NCBI GenBank assembly: GCA_016929775.1
Contig: JAFGIE010000034.1
Location: 1 to 14,267 of the forward strand
Length of the DNA: 14,267 bases
Origin: Anaerolineae bacterium
GTDB taxonomy: Bacteria > Chloroflexota > Anaerolineae > JAFGEY01
Reading direction: 5' to 3'
In this document: positions 1 through 6,964 of the stretch, piece by piece
How the letters are laid out: each line of letters starts with the position of its first letter
Position numbering within the stretch: position 1 is the stretch's first letter
Translations under genes and position numbers: made by a program
The notes under the pieces: generated by a model
Seen by the model: the letters and a program-made list of their open reading frames with translations, nothing else
The model's database searches: none
What the model was told of the DNA's origin: nothing

Positions 1-48
1 CCCTTTGCTGCGATAGAAAAGCGAACGGCGAGGGACGCGCGAGGCCCG

Positions 49-720
49 CTACCGGCGGCGCGGGATCTGGGCCAAGACAGGAATGCCCAACCCCTCCACT
101 TCCTCCGCACCGCGGACCGTCGTGTCGAGGTACTCGACCAGAAACGCGGCGCCAACGCCGACCGCCAGCGCCAGCCCGAGCCGGATCGGCAGGTCGAGCT
201 TGTCCTTCAGACTACGCCCCACCGGAACCACCACCGGGGGGTCGATCAGGCGCAGCACAGGCGCCGCCGCTCCCAGCGGTCCGACGAGCTCTCCCCCCTC
301 TTCCTGCAGTACCTGGATCGCGGCGTTCGCCACGTCGGCGAGCTGCGCGGCATCCGTCCACAGGATGGACACCGTCAAGACCCGATGATCGGTCGCCGCG
401 CCAAACATGCCCGCCAGGTTGACGCCGGGCGTCTCCAGCCGCGCCGCAACGCGCCGAGCGAACTCGGCCCCGCGCACCGCCGCCGCGAGGTCATCCATGA
501 GATACTCGGACGTCTGCCACACATCGAGCGGGTTGTACTCGTAGGTCGCGCCGCCCGGGGCTGCCGGGACGATCCCCACGTTGAAGCGAAAGCTCGTGGT
601 GTACCGCGGCGCCGGTGACCAGTCATACGTCACGCCAGACACGACGGCGACCACGAGCAGTAAGCCGGCGCTCAGCCACCATCGCCGGTAGACGATCCGC
701 CAGTAGCGCGTCAGTTCCAT
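49..720 (-). CDS. Wzz-type chain-length/export protein without kinase domain
   Basis: This is a 223-residue inner-membrane protein of the Wzz/polysaccharide co-polymerase type, which in known systems controls chain length or export of surface polysaccharide. A short cytoplasmic N-terminus with basic and aromatic residues leads into membrane helix 1 (about 15-32). An extracytoplasmic part of roughly 140 residues follows, with the usual Pro-rich stretch before the second helix (PPVVVPVGRS, 161-170). Helix 2 lies at about 179-198. The tail (LDTTVRGAEEVEGLGIPVLAQIP) matches the segment that normally connects Wzz to a tyrosine autokinase, but the protein stops there, so a kinase, if any, would be separate. 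The start is the ATG at 720, chosen because a strong GGGAGGAG ribosome site lies 8 bases upstream; a longer in-frame version to 816 would have no such site. It overlaps the end of the glycosyltransferase gene by 10 bases, which suggests translational coupling. The external domain is short for the family. Confidence 0.8.
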   Translation of the reverse strand: MELTRYWRIVYRRWWLSAGLLLVVAVVSGVTYDWSPAPRYTTSFRFNVGIVPAAPGGATYEYNPLDVWQTSEYLMDDLAAAVRGAEFARRVAARLETPGVNLAGMFGAATDHRVLTVSILWTDAAQLADVANAAIQVLQEEGGELVGPLGAAAPVLRLIDPPVVVPVGRSLKDKLDLPIRLGLALAVGVGAAFLVEYLDTTVRGAEEVEGLGIPVLAQIPRRR

Positions 721-1811
721 GCTCGATGCTCCTCCCAGGCTTGCGCCACGTATGCCGCGATCCGCTCCCGAAAGACAGCGGCATCGAACCGCTCTGCGTG
801 CCGGCGTATAGCCCACGGGTCGTACGCACGTGCGTCAAAGCGCCGGATCGCCTCGGCAAGCGAGCGCGCCGTCTGCTCGGGAAACAAGATGCCCGTCACC
901 CCCTCGACGACCGTATCCAGGGCGCCGCCATAGGCGTAGGCGATCACGGGTCGTCCGGCAGCCATGGCCTCGAGTGGGGCGATGCCAAAGTCCTCGGCGC
1001 CGGGAAAGAGAAACGCCTTGCAGCCCGCCAAAAGCGCCGGCAGCTCGCGATCGGGCACGTAGCCCAGGAACTCGACCGTCGGTCCAGCCATCTTGCGCAG
1101 CCGCGCCTGATCGCGTCCCGAGCCCGCCACCTTGAGCGGAAGCCCCAGCTCTGTACAGGCTTGCACGGCGAGGTCGATCCGCTTGTAAGGGACCTGCCGT
1201 CCCACGACCAGGTAGTAGTCGTCGTACTCGTCCGCTGGCGCAAAGCGCGCGGTGTCGACCGGGGGATAGATCACGTCCGACTCGCGCCGGTAGTACTTGT
1301 GGATGCGCCTCTGGATCTCGGTCGAAATGGCAATGTACCGGTCGACTCGGTCCGCCGCACCCCGATCCCACACGCGGAGCGCAGACAGGACCGGAGCCAA
1401 CGCCGCGCGCGCTAGTCGCCCCAGCCCCTCTCGCCGCGCATAGTCGTGGTAGCGCCACACATAGCGCGTCGGCGACAGGCAGTAACAGACGTGGAGCGTC
1501 TCCGGAGGCGTGATCACGCCGTGACAAAAGCCGCTCTTGTTGGACAGCACCACGTCATAGCCGCTCAGGTCGAGTCCCTCGAACGCGACCGGATAGAGCG
1601 GCAGGAACGGCTGGTGGTGCCGGTGGACCATCGGCAGCTTGTCCATCCACGTCGTGCGGATCTCCCACTCGCGGTAGCGGGCGGGCATGGCCTCAGGCCA
1701 ATAGATGCTCGTATAGATCGGCGCCTCTGGATAGAGCGATACCAGGTGCTCGAGCACATTCTCGGCGCCGCCCACCTGGTTCAGCCAGTCGTGGACGAGT
1801 GCGACCCGCAT
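711..1811 (-). CDS. GT4-family glycosyltransferase
   Basis: This 366-residue GT-B fold retaining glycosyltransferase (family GT4, 'group 1') would transfer a sugar from a nucleotide donor to a glycan or lipid-linked acceptor at the cytoplasmic face of the membrane. The N-terminal domain begins MRVALVHDWL and has the acceptor-side GGAENV loop (14-19). The C-terminal donor domain starts near LVVGRQVPYKRID (201-213), whose Arg205 and Lys210 are the expected phosphate-binding residues. The EX7E motif is present with Glu273 and Glu281 in EDFGIAPLE, followed by AMAAGRPVIAYAYGG. Length is normal and the protein looks intact. The ATG at 1811 lies 4 bases after the stop of the preceding gene, and its ribosome site (GGAG) lies inside the end of that gene. 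The adjacent Wzz gene supports a role in exopolysaccharide or surface glycan assembly. The exact sugar and acceptor cannot be read from the sequence. Confidence 0.92.
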   Translation of the reverse strand: MRVALVHDWLNQVGGAENVLEHLVSLYPEAPIYTSIYWPEAMPARYREWEIRTTWMDKLPMVHRHHQPFLPLYPVAFEGLDLSGYDVVLSNKSGFCHGVITPPETLHVCYCLSPTRYVWRYHDYARREGLGRLARAALAPVLSALRVWDRGAADRVDRYIAISTEIQRRIHKYYRRESDVIYPPVDTARFAPADEYDDYYLVVGRQVPYKRIDLAVQACTELGLPLKVAGSGRDQARLRKMAGPTVEFLGYVPDRELPALLAGCKAFLFPGAEDFGIAPLEAMAAGRPVIAYAYGGALDTVVEGVTGILFPEQTARSLAEAIRRFDARAYDPWAIRRHAERFDAAVFRERIAAYVAQAWEEHRAWN

Positions 1812-1815
1812 CGCG

Positions 1816-2589
1816 CTACTCCGCCCCCACGGTAAAGGGCACCCGCTGCTGGCAGGTCAGCCCGACATAGATGTGCAGTTCGTACCGCCCATCCCGGCAG
1901 TTCAGGTAGCGCCACGCCATGGCGCTTGGGACATCGTAGGGCCACAGCTCCACCTGGCTCCAGACCTCTGTCATCTTGCCTTCAACCTCAGCATACCACA
2001 CGTGCGCCCACGGCACACCACGCTGCATGCCATCGAAGGTAAAGAACGCGTACACGTGTTCGGTGCCGCTCGGGAACCGGGTCGCCGGGCCTACCGGGCG
2101 GTTCTCCGCCTCGCCCGCTGCTAGGACAAGGTCCACGAGCGCCGCCTCGTCCCCGGGCGTGGTCGCGGCGTCCGGAAAGGGCGTGCGCAGCGCCGCCGGC
2201 AGCTCGGCATCCGGCGGGATCGGAGTGGCAGTCGGGGTCGGGGTCACCGTCGGGGTACTGGTGGGCGTCGGCGTCGCCGTCGGCGTGCGGGGGGTCGGCG
2301 AGGGAATCGTGGTCGGCGTAGGCGTCGGCGCAGGCGTCGGCAGCAGTTCGGGTCGGCGCACAGAGACCACCCACAGCGTGCTGCTCGCAGCGGCAAGCAA
2401 GAACAGCACGACGACCACCGCGGTCATGCGCTTCGCGCGCAGGGTCGATTGCTCACGCACATAGCCAAAGGACGTAGAGCGTGCCCTACGCCGCATCTGC
2501 ACGATGTAGACGATCGTCAACACGATGCCGACGCCGAGCAGCCCAGTGAGAACGGGTGCGAATCGCGCACCCAACTCCGGCCAATCCAT
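1816..2589 (-). CDS. Two-helix membrane protein with Thr/Pro stalk and extracellular domain
   Basis: No named function is recognised for this 257-residue protein. It has membrane helix 1 at about 11-31, a basic cytoplasmic loop (RRRARSTSFGYVREQSTLRAKR, 33-54) and helix 2 at about 55-76. A low-complexity stalk of Thr-Pro repeats runs from about 84 to 126, and a folded C-terminal domain of about 90 residues follows (from about 168). That domain is rich in aromatic residues (HVYAFFTFDGM, AHVWYAEVEG, VELWPYDVP) and has two cysteines, C231 and C246, that could form a disulfide outside the cell. The topology implies that the stalk and domain are exported. Its helix-loop-helix and stalk layout resembles the protein at 12526-13272. 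The ATG at 2589 has GGGGGAAG just upstream. It is followed 4 bases later by the glycosyltransferase gene, so a link to surface glycan is possible but unproven. Confidence 0.8.
   Translation of the reverse strand: MDWPELGARFAPVLTGLLGVGIVLTIVYIVQMRRRARSTSFGYVREQSTLRAKRMTAVVVVLFLLAAASSTLWVVSVRRPELLPTPAPTPTPTTIPSPTPRTPTATPTPTSTPTVTPTPTATPIPPDAELPAALRTPFPDAATTPGDEAALVDLVLAAGEAENRPVGPATRFPSGTEHVYAFFTFDGMQRGVPWAHVWYAEVEGKMTEVWSQVELWPYDVPSAMAWRYLNCRDGRYELHIYVGLTCQQRVPFTVGAE
2221..2345 (+). repeat. Degenerate GGCGTC-type repeat encoding the Thr/Pro stalk
   Basis: On the plus strand this stretch is an imperfect tandem array built around GTCGG and GGCGTC units. Read on the minus strand it gives alternating Pro and Thr codons (CCG/CCC/CCT and ACG/ACC/ACT). 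The unit is not exact, so it may reflect selection for a Thr/Pro-rich stalk as much as slippage. Repeat number could vary between relatives. Confidence 0.6.
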
Positions 2590-2645
2590 CTACTTCCCCC
2601 GATCGCCCACGACGCCCACTTTCTGCACCTGACGATCTGCGCACT

Positions 2646-3668
2646 CTACTCCAGCGACTCGGCGATGCGCAAGAGCTCATCGCGACTCAACGCGCCCGCG
2701 ATAGAGAATCGCAGGTCCTCCTCGCGCCATGCGAGTACCACCCTTCCCCCCGCCTCATCCCGCGCCCACACAGCCGGTCGCCCGTTCACGGTTGCCTCTG
2801 TCCCAATCAGCGCAGAGGCGTAGCGTCCGCTTAGGCCCTGTAGCAGGGTGAAGGGATGCGCCCCGCTGTAGACGAGAGCGATGTCCTGATCGACCTGGTA
2901 CCCATACTCAAGGCCCGTCTCCGCGGGAAGATAGGTGGGTTGGCGCAGCCGGTAGTTGGCGACCCGCTGTGCGTCGCGAAACGTAGAGAACCGCTCACCC
3001 CCCCCCGGCTGCGTGACCACGGGGACGTCCTCTGGGACATTCAGCTCGAATGCAGCGTCCGGCAGGGCTGCCGCCCGCTGCAGCTCTCGCACGCGAATCG
3101 TGCCCTTGCCCAGGTAGTCGTCGACGTACGTCACCTCGCGGACCAGCCAGTCGCGAGCGTCCAGCCAGAACCGGACCGCATCGCCGCGGCTGGAGGGCAC
3201 CGCCACCTGGTACAAGACGAGACCCCCATCGCGTACGACGCCAACCACGCGTGCCTCCTCCGCATCTGCCGCCGTAACCCACCCGCGTCGTGCGGCTACG
3301 ACCGGTTCTAGGACGGTGGGAAGCCGCACCAACTCCGGCGGACCGACCGTCACCCTCCCCGCATGGGGAGAGTAAAGGGTACCCTGGTCGCCGTTCGTCG
3401 CAAAGGCCAAGCGTCTGAACTGCCCGCTCTGCGCCTGGAGGACCACCAGCTTGAGCCGCGCGGGAGGCGCCTCCCAGATCTCCACAGTCAGCGTGTCCTT
3501 GACCAGATCGGTATCGATCTCGACCTCAAGCACCACGTGACACGGTTCAGCCGCATACACAGCCTGCTGCGCCAGTTGAAGCACCTCTGGGCCCGTCAGG
3601 CGATGGCGCAGGCACGCAGCCGCGAGCGCACACAGCCCGAGCACCACCCATGTCGGCGCCTTCCTCAC
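2646..3668 (-). CDS. Lipoprotein with LolA/LppX-like domain and DUF4367-like C-terminus
   Basis: This 340-residue protein begins with a lipoprotein signal peptide: a basic start (MRK), a hydrophobic core and a lipobox LAAAC with the modified cysteine at 19. Residues of about 25-215 look like the curved beta-sheet fold of LolA/LppX/RseB proteins (HVVLEVEIDTDLVKDTLTVE, then RFWLDARDWLVREVTYVDDY and AFELNVPEDV). The last 105 residues (about 235-340) match a DUF4367-like domain: PTYLPAETGL, ALVYSGAHPF, VNGRPAVWARDEAGGRVVLAW and the ending LSRDELLRIAESL. Related proteins in Gram-positives and Chloroflexota are surface lipoproteins, some acting as anti-sigma factor or signalling partners; no sigma factor gene is seen here. 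The start codon is GTG at 3668, with AAGGGG about 8 bases upstream, and this start gives a complete signal peptide. It lies between the DUF951 gene (79-base gap) and the stalk protein gene (56-base gap). Confidence 0.82.
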   Translation of the reverse strand: MRKAPTWVVLGLCALAAACLRHRLTGPEVLQLAQQAVYAAEPCHVVLEVEIDTDLVKDTLTVEIWEAPPARLKLVVLQAQSGQFRRLAFATNGDQGTLYSPHAGRVTVGPPELVRLPTVLEPVVAARRGWVTAADAEEARVVGVVRDGGLVLYQVAVPSSRGDAVRFWLDARDWLVREVTYVDDYLGKGTIRVRELQRAAALPDAAFELNVPEDVPVVTQPGGGERFSTFRDAQRVANYRLRQPTYLPAETGLEYGYQVDQDIALVYSGAHPFTLLQGLSGRYASALIGTEATVNGRPAVWARDEAGGRVVLAWREEDLRFSIAGALSRDELLRIAESLE

Positions 3669-3747
3669 AGCCCCTACCCCTTGCTCGCGCCCCTACAGGC
3701 CACAGCTCGCAGCGTTCCGGGATCCTGACGAGCCGGATCAGTCTGCT

Positions 3748-3963
3748 TTACGCGCCACGCTGGGCTGCTGCGTCCTCATCCCTCGGGCGCACGCTCTTGA
3801 TCCGCTTCTCGATCTTGGAGCGCGGCGTCAGGATCCGGCGCCCGCACGTCAGGCAACGCAGGCCGATGTCTGCCCCTATCCGCACGACCTCCCACTCGTA
3901 GCCGCCGCAGGGGTGTACCTTGCGTAGACGCACGATATCGCCGATCCGCAGTTCCATCGGCAT
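3748..3963 (-). CDS. DUF951 family small protein
   Basis: This 71-residue protein matches the DUF951 family closely: [37 protein letters not shown] and the ending [12 protein letters not shown]. The family is short, widespread in Firmicutes and Chloroflexota, and has no firmly established function; in some Firmicutes it lies near parB/noc and ychF. The fold is expected to be a small beta-barrel that could bind nucleic acid. Three cysteines (C19 in HPCG, C37 and C40 in CLTCG) could form a metal site. Three starts are possible: GTG at 3975, ATG at 3963 and ATG at 3957. ATG 3963 is preferred because GGGGA lies 5 bases upstream, but 3957 would begin exactly at the conserved core. The first possible codon follows the stop of the DUF2341-like gene by 2 bases, so the two are likely co-transcribed. 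Confidence 0.88.
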   Translation of the reverse strand: MPMELRIGDIVRLRKVHPCGGYEWEVVRIGADIGLRCLTCGRRILTPRSKIEKRIKSVRPRDEDAAAQRGA

Positions 3964-3977
3964 CGGGTTCCCCACTC

Positions 3978-5096
3978 TCAGAGCTGATCGGTGACGAGCA
4001 GCAGCAGACCGCGCCCACGGTCATACTCAACCGGCAGGCTGCGCCACGCGTCGACCGTCTCATCATACACGAAATACGTCCACGCCGCCAGATCCGCCGG
4101 GTCTACCGGCAAACCCGCCCAATTGATCGTCACCAACAGCGGGGGATCCCAGTACACGATGTTGTTGCGACTTGGGGGGCCCGGCGAGGCGTCGACGTGG
4201 AACTCAAAGTCGGGGAGCGGCGTTGCCGGGCTTCGCTCGAGACCCGGTACAGTACGCAGCCGGACGCGCACATCCCTGCGCGGGCCTCCCGGCGGGCATT
4301 CGATCACGAGACGCCCATCGGACGAGACGAGGCGCTGCGTGGTCGTGCTGTTCGCCGTCCACGCGATCTCGGGGCCCCACTCGACGCCTTCCTCCACGCC
4401 CAGGGAGAGCAGCAGCCGCGGTGCCTCGGGCGTATCCCCTGCAAGCGGCGGCTCGACGGCGGTCGGGTTCCCGTAGTACAGGTAGTAGCGCCCCGTGCGC
4501 GTCAGTGCCGGGTCTTGCAGCGCAAAGGTGACCATCCAGCCACCTTGCTCCCGCATGGGCAGCGCGCGGCGAGGCAGCTGCCTCCACTGGTTCCCATCCC
4601 AAACCAGGATGCGGAGGTCCACGCCATCCGCCCGCATCTTGCCCGCTTGCTGCGCGCCCTCCCCATCAAAGACCACGCTCGCCCACGTGCCCTTGGGAAG
4701 CTCGGCAGAGATCGCGTCGAACTGCAGCACGCGCCGGTAACCGTACCGCGCATCCCACCACAGCAGGTCACTCGGGGCGTTGGGCGTCGCCAGCGGCTGC
4801 GGATCGGGAGGCCAATACAGATCGCCTTGGGGCAGCACGGCATCGCCCACCAGCGCGGGGGCCTCGAGGGGCGCCTGTGTCTCCACCGCTACAGTGGCTA
4901 CCACGTCGACCGATGCGCCAAGCAGGCCCGCACGCAGCACCATCCACAGCGCACCACCCAGGGCGAGCAGCATCCCCGCCATCGCGATCAACAGCGTCCA
5001 CTGCGCAGCAGACCAGCGCACGCCTGCCGGGCGCGCCGCATAGTCTGCGGGGTGTGCACCCCCCTGCTCTTCGGGAAAGGGTACGTCGGCGCTCAC
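3978..5096 (-). CDS. Membrane-anchored DUF2341-like extracellular protein
   Basis: This 372-residue protein has about 27 cytoplasmic residues, one membrane helix (about 32-54) and a long external part. Residues of about 112-212 look like DUF2341: [16 protein letters not shown] at the start, [20 protein letters not shown] in the middle, and [14 protein letters not shown] at the end. The YYGN ending is the most typical mark of that family, which is a beta-sandwich found in secreted and surface proteins and often linked to carbohydrate contexts. The rest (about 225-372) is also beta-rich and ends in a domain with [25 protein letters not shown]; it was not recognised. The start is GTG at 5096, with AGGGA about 8 bases upstream. 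It is the first gene of the minus-strand envelope cluster and is divergent from archease across 73 bases. Function is unknown; it may bind glycan or another surface protein. Confidence 0.75.
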   Translation of the reverse strand: MSADVPFPEEQGGAHPADYAARPAGVRWSAAQWTLLIAMAGMLLALGGALWMVLRAGLLGASVDVVATVAVETQAPLEAPALVGDAVLPQGDLYWPPDPQPLATPNAPSDLLWWDARYGYRRVLQFDAISAELPKGTWASVVFDGEGAQQAGKMRADGVDLRILVWDGNQWRQLPRRALPMREQGGWMVTFALQDPALTRTGRYYLYYGNPTAVEPPLAGDTPEAPRLLLSLGVEEGVEWGPEIAWTANSTTTQRLVSSDGRLVIECPPGGPRRDVRVRLRTVPGLERSPATPLPDFEFHVDASPGPPSRNNIVYWDPPLLVTINWAGLPVDPADLAAWTYFVYDETVDAWRSLPVEYDRGRGLLLLVTDQL

Positions 5097-5111
5097 AGTC
5101 GTGTCCCTGAC

Positions 5112-5140
5112 TTGACCCTATCTCTGTCCTGCAGTATCAT
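5112..5140 (+). promoter_or_regulatory. Sigma70-type promoter for archease
   Basis: TTGACC at 5112-5117 and TATCAT at 5135-5140 are separated by 17 bases, the optimal spacing. Each box differs by one base from consensus. Transcription would start near 5147, leaving a leader of about 23 bases before the archease ATG at 5170, with GAGGTG at 5160-5165 as the ribosome site. Confidence 0.7.
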
Positions 5141-5169
5141 ACCGTCAACTGCCATTCTCGAGGTGCGCG

Positions 5170-5595
5170 ATGCCATACGAATACCTCGACCACACAGCCG
5201 ATCTTGCGATCCGCGCCACCGGGCGAACCCCCGAAGAGGCCCTGAGCGAAGGCGCGCGTGCCATGCTGGCTGCGATGGCCGATCTGGAAAGCATACGCAG
5301 GCTAGTCCAAATCGACCAGCGCTGTACAGCGCCCGACATCCCCGCCCTATTCGTCGAGTGGCTCAACGAACTGCTCTACCAGCGCGAGACACGCGACCTT
5401 GTCCTCGCCACCGCGCGCGTCGTCCGCCTCACGTCGCACCAAGATGGGTGGACGCTCGAGGGCGTGGCGGAGGGAGAACCCCTCGACCGTGCGCGCCACG
5501 AGCTCTACACCGAGATCAAAGGCGCGACGTATGCCGGTCTGCAGTTCCAGTGCGCGCCCGACCACTGTGTGATCCGATGCGTGCTCGACGTGTAG
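5170..5595 (+). CDS. Archease (RtcB ligase activator family)
   Basis: This 141-residue protein has the archease signature: YEYLDHTADLAIRATGRTPEEALSEGARAM at the N-terminus, GEPLDRARHELYTEIKGATYAGLQ in the second half, and the terminal VIRCVLDV. Asp7, His8 and Asp11 of DHTAD and the final Asp140 are where the family carries its metal-binding and acidic residues. In characterised systems archease helps the RNA ligase RtcB guanylylation and turnover during RNA repair or tRNA splicing. No rtcB gene is visible in this window. Length is normal for the family. The gene stands alone on the plus strand, with its own promoter, between two minus-strand operons, and meets the glycoside hydrolase gene tail to tail. 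Confidence 0.93.
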   Translation: MPYEYLDHTADLAIRATGRTPEEALSEGARAMLAAMADLESIRRLVQIDQRCTAPDIPALFVEWLNELLYQRETRDLVLATARVVRLTSHQDGWTLEGVAEGEPLDRARHELYTEIKGATYAGLQFQCAPDHCVIRCVLDV

Positions 5596-5651
5596 GCGCC
5601 AAGGCCCCTACTCGAACAGCGACGCGACCAGACGGACCACGGCTCTCCTCA

Positions 5652-5668
5652 CTGGACGGCGTCTCCAG
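5652..5668 (+). terminator. Weak hairpin downstream of archease
   Basis: CTGGA at 5652-5656 pairs with TCCAG at 5664-5668 around a 7-base loop and is followed by ATTGT. The stem is short and there is no U-run, so this is at best a weak terminator for archease in the convergent 104-base gap. Confidence 0.2.
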
Positions 5669-5692
5669 ATTGTACCATCCATGACAGTTGGC

Positions 5693-5710
5693 GCGCAAGT
5701 TACGTTGCGC
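5693..5710 (-). terminator. Hairpin enclosing the stop codon of the glycoside hydrolase
   Basis: GCGCAA (5693-5698) and TTGCGC (5705-5710) form a perfect 6-bp stem with a 6-base loop. The TAA stop of the glycoside hydrolase gene (5702-5700) lies in the loop. No U-run follows on the minus strand, so intrinsic termination is doubtful; it may protect the 3' end of the mRNA or be chance. Confidence 0.25.
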
Positions 5711-6923
5711 CGAGCTGATCGGTATGGCCCAGCGTGCCGTCGTACATGCCCGCCATCGCGATCAGCGGGTTATGCCCCAGGTAGTCACGGCACGGTTGGT
5801 TGTACTGGGTGTGTGGTTTGCGCTGCAGCAACTCGGGATCGCCCCCCTGCGGGTGGTAGAACTCCCACACAGTGCCGGTGCAGGCGAACTGCGCCGCCGA
5901 CGCATCAAGGGCTCGTCCCAGCAGCGCGCGTGCGGCATCGTGCCGACCATACCGCATGCACCCGCGCGCAGCCCAGTAGGTCATGCTGTTCCACGTCGGG
6001 CCACGCCACATACGAAGCTCAAAGCGTGGGTCATCCAGGCCCACGGTACAGATCGGGTGAGCGGAGAAGAACCGACCTGGATGCAGCAGGTACTGGTCGA
6101 TCACGCGATCTGCCTGCGCCTGCGTCGCCGCGCCGACAACCACGGGCCACATGCCCTCGAAAGCGAGGCGCCGCAGCGTCGGCTGCCGCACTGCCCAGAT
6201 GTCGTAAAAGAACCCGCTCTCCGGATCGTAGAGCGTCTCGCGCAGGAATCGCCCCAGCTCCGCTGCGCGGCTACGCAGCGCATCGACCTCCGCTCGACGC
6301 AGCCGCTCGCCCCACGCCGCACCGTACGCGTACAGCATGTAGAGGTGCGACGTAGCGTCAACGCACGCATAGGGCCCCGGCTGTACCGCGTCAAAGCGCA
6401 CGCCCTCGTCGATACCGCTCTCCCACGTGTGGTCGAGGATGTCGGTATAGTAGAACCCGCCGCCCTCTGCTTGTCGATGGGCCTCGAACCACCCGATCTG
6501 CCTGATCAGCGGGCCATAGCAGCGCGCGATCAGGTCATCCGCGCCGCCCGCGTCGATGTACGCCTGCACGGCGACGGGCCACACCGGTGGGTGTCCCGCC
6601 CGCTGGTTCCAGCGCGGCGCCTCGCCGGACATCCAGATCGAGCCGGGCACCAGCCCATCCGCTTGCTGTGCTGCCAGGTTGTTCAGCAGCTGGTCGCGCG
6701 CGTGATCCGGCGCGGCAGGGAGCACATCCAGCACTTGGTGCACCAGGTCCCAATGACCAAACGCCGGACCATAGCAGTATCCAGGCCCGATCTCCTCCCA
6801 CGGGTAGGGAAACGGGTCGCGCGGCGGATGCGTGCTCGCCTCGTGCAGGCGCGCCACGTAGCGCAGCATCGCACGCCACTCGGGCTTGCCGATCTCCTCG
6901 ACATACGCGTTGAGCCCTTCCAT
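5700..6923 (-). CDS. GH63-like (alpha/alpha)6 glycoside hydrolase, mannosylglycerate-hydrolase-like
   Basis: This 407-residue cytoplasmic protein (no signal peptide) belongs to the GH63/GH37 (alpha/alpha)6-barrel group. Seen motifs are YGPAFGHWDLVHQVLD (51-66, Asp59), DHTWESGIDEGVRFD (164-178) with Asp172 as likely general acid, RMWRGPTWNSMTYW, and TGTVWEFYHPQGGDP with Glu354 as likely general base. The order and the length near 400 residues fit the bacterial mannosylglycerate/glucosylglycerate hydrolase type of GH63 better than the longer trehalases or the 700-800 residue GH63 glucosidases. Its substrate may thus be a compatible-solute glycoside, but this is inference. The start is the ATG at 6923 because GGAGGAGG lies about 4 bases upstream; the frame stays open to 7286 but that part overlaps the acetyltransferase gene and is low-complexity. 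It follows the acetyltransferase gene by 41 bases and ends the operon. Confidence 0.82.
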   Translation of the reverse strand: MEGLNAYVEEIGKPEWRAMLRYVARLHEASTHPPRDPFPYPWEEIGPGYCYGPAFGHWDLVHQVLDVLPAAPDHARDQLLNNLAAQQADGLVPGSIWMSGEAPRWNQRAGHPPVWPVAVQAYIDAGGADDLIARCYGPLIRQIGWFEAHRQAEGGGFYYTDILDHTWESGIDEGVRFDAVQPGPYACVDATSHLYMLYAYGAAWGERLRRAEVDALRSRAAELGRFLRETLYDPESGFFYDIWAVRQPTLRRLAFEGMWPVVVGAATQAQADRVIDQYLLHPGRFFSAHPICTVGLDDPRFELRMWRGPTWNSMTYWAARGCMRYGRHDAARALLGRALDASAAQFACTGTVWEFYHPQGGDPELLQRKPHTQYNQPCRDYLGHNPLIAMAGMYDGTLGHTDQLGAT

Positions 6924-6964
6924 CGCGCCTCCTCCGCGCAAGCCACCCCCCGCTGGGCACACCG

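Noticed and set aside
721..816. Extended start for the Wzz-like protein
   Set aside because: The added 32 residues are Arg/Gly/Ser-rich and overlap the glycosyltransferase; GGGAGGAG directly before 720 fixes the start.
5595..5608. Shared 13-mer GCGCCAAGGCCCC here and at 10495-10507 as an element end or attachment site
   Set aside because: One shared 13-mer is expected about by chance in 14 kb of GC-rich sequence, and the flanks do not match.
4197..5684. Long plus-strand open frame (495 codons) opposite the DUF2341-like gene and across archease
   Set aside because: The translation is Arg/Pro/His-rich low complexity with no recognisable domain. It crosses two well-supported genes and is explained by codon bias of a GC-rich genome.
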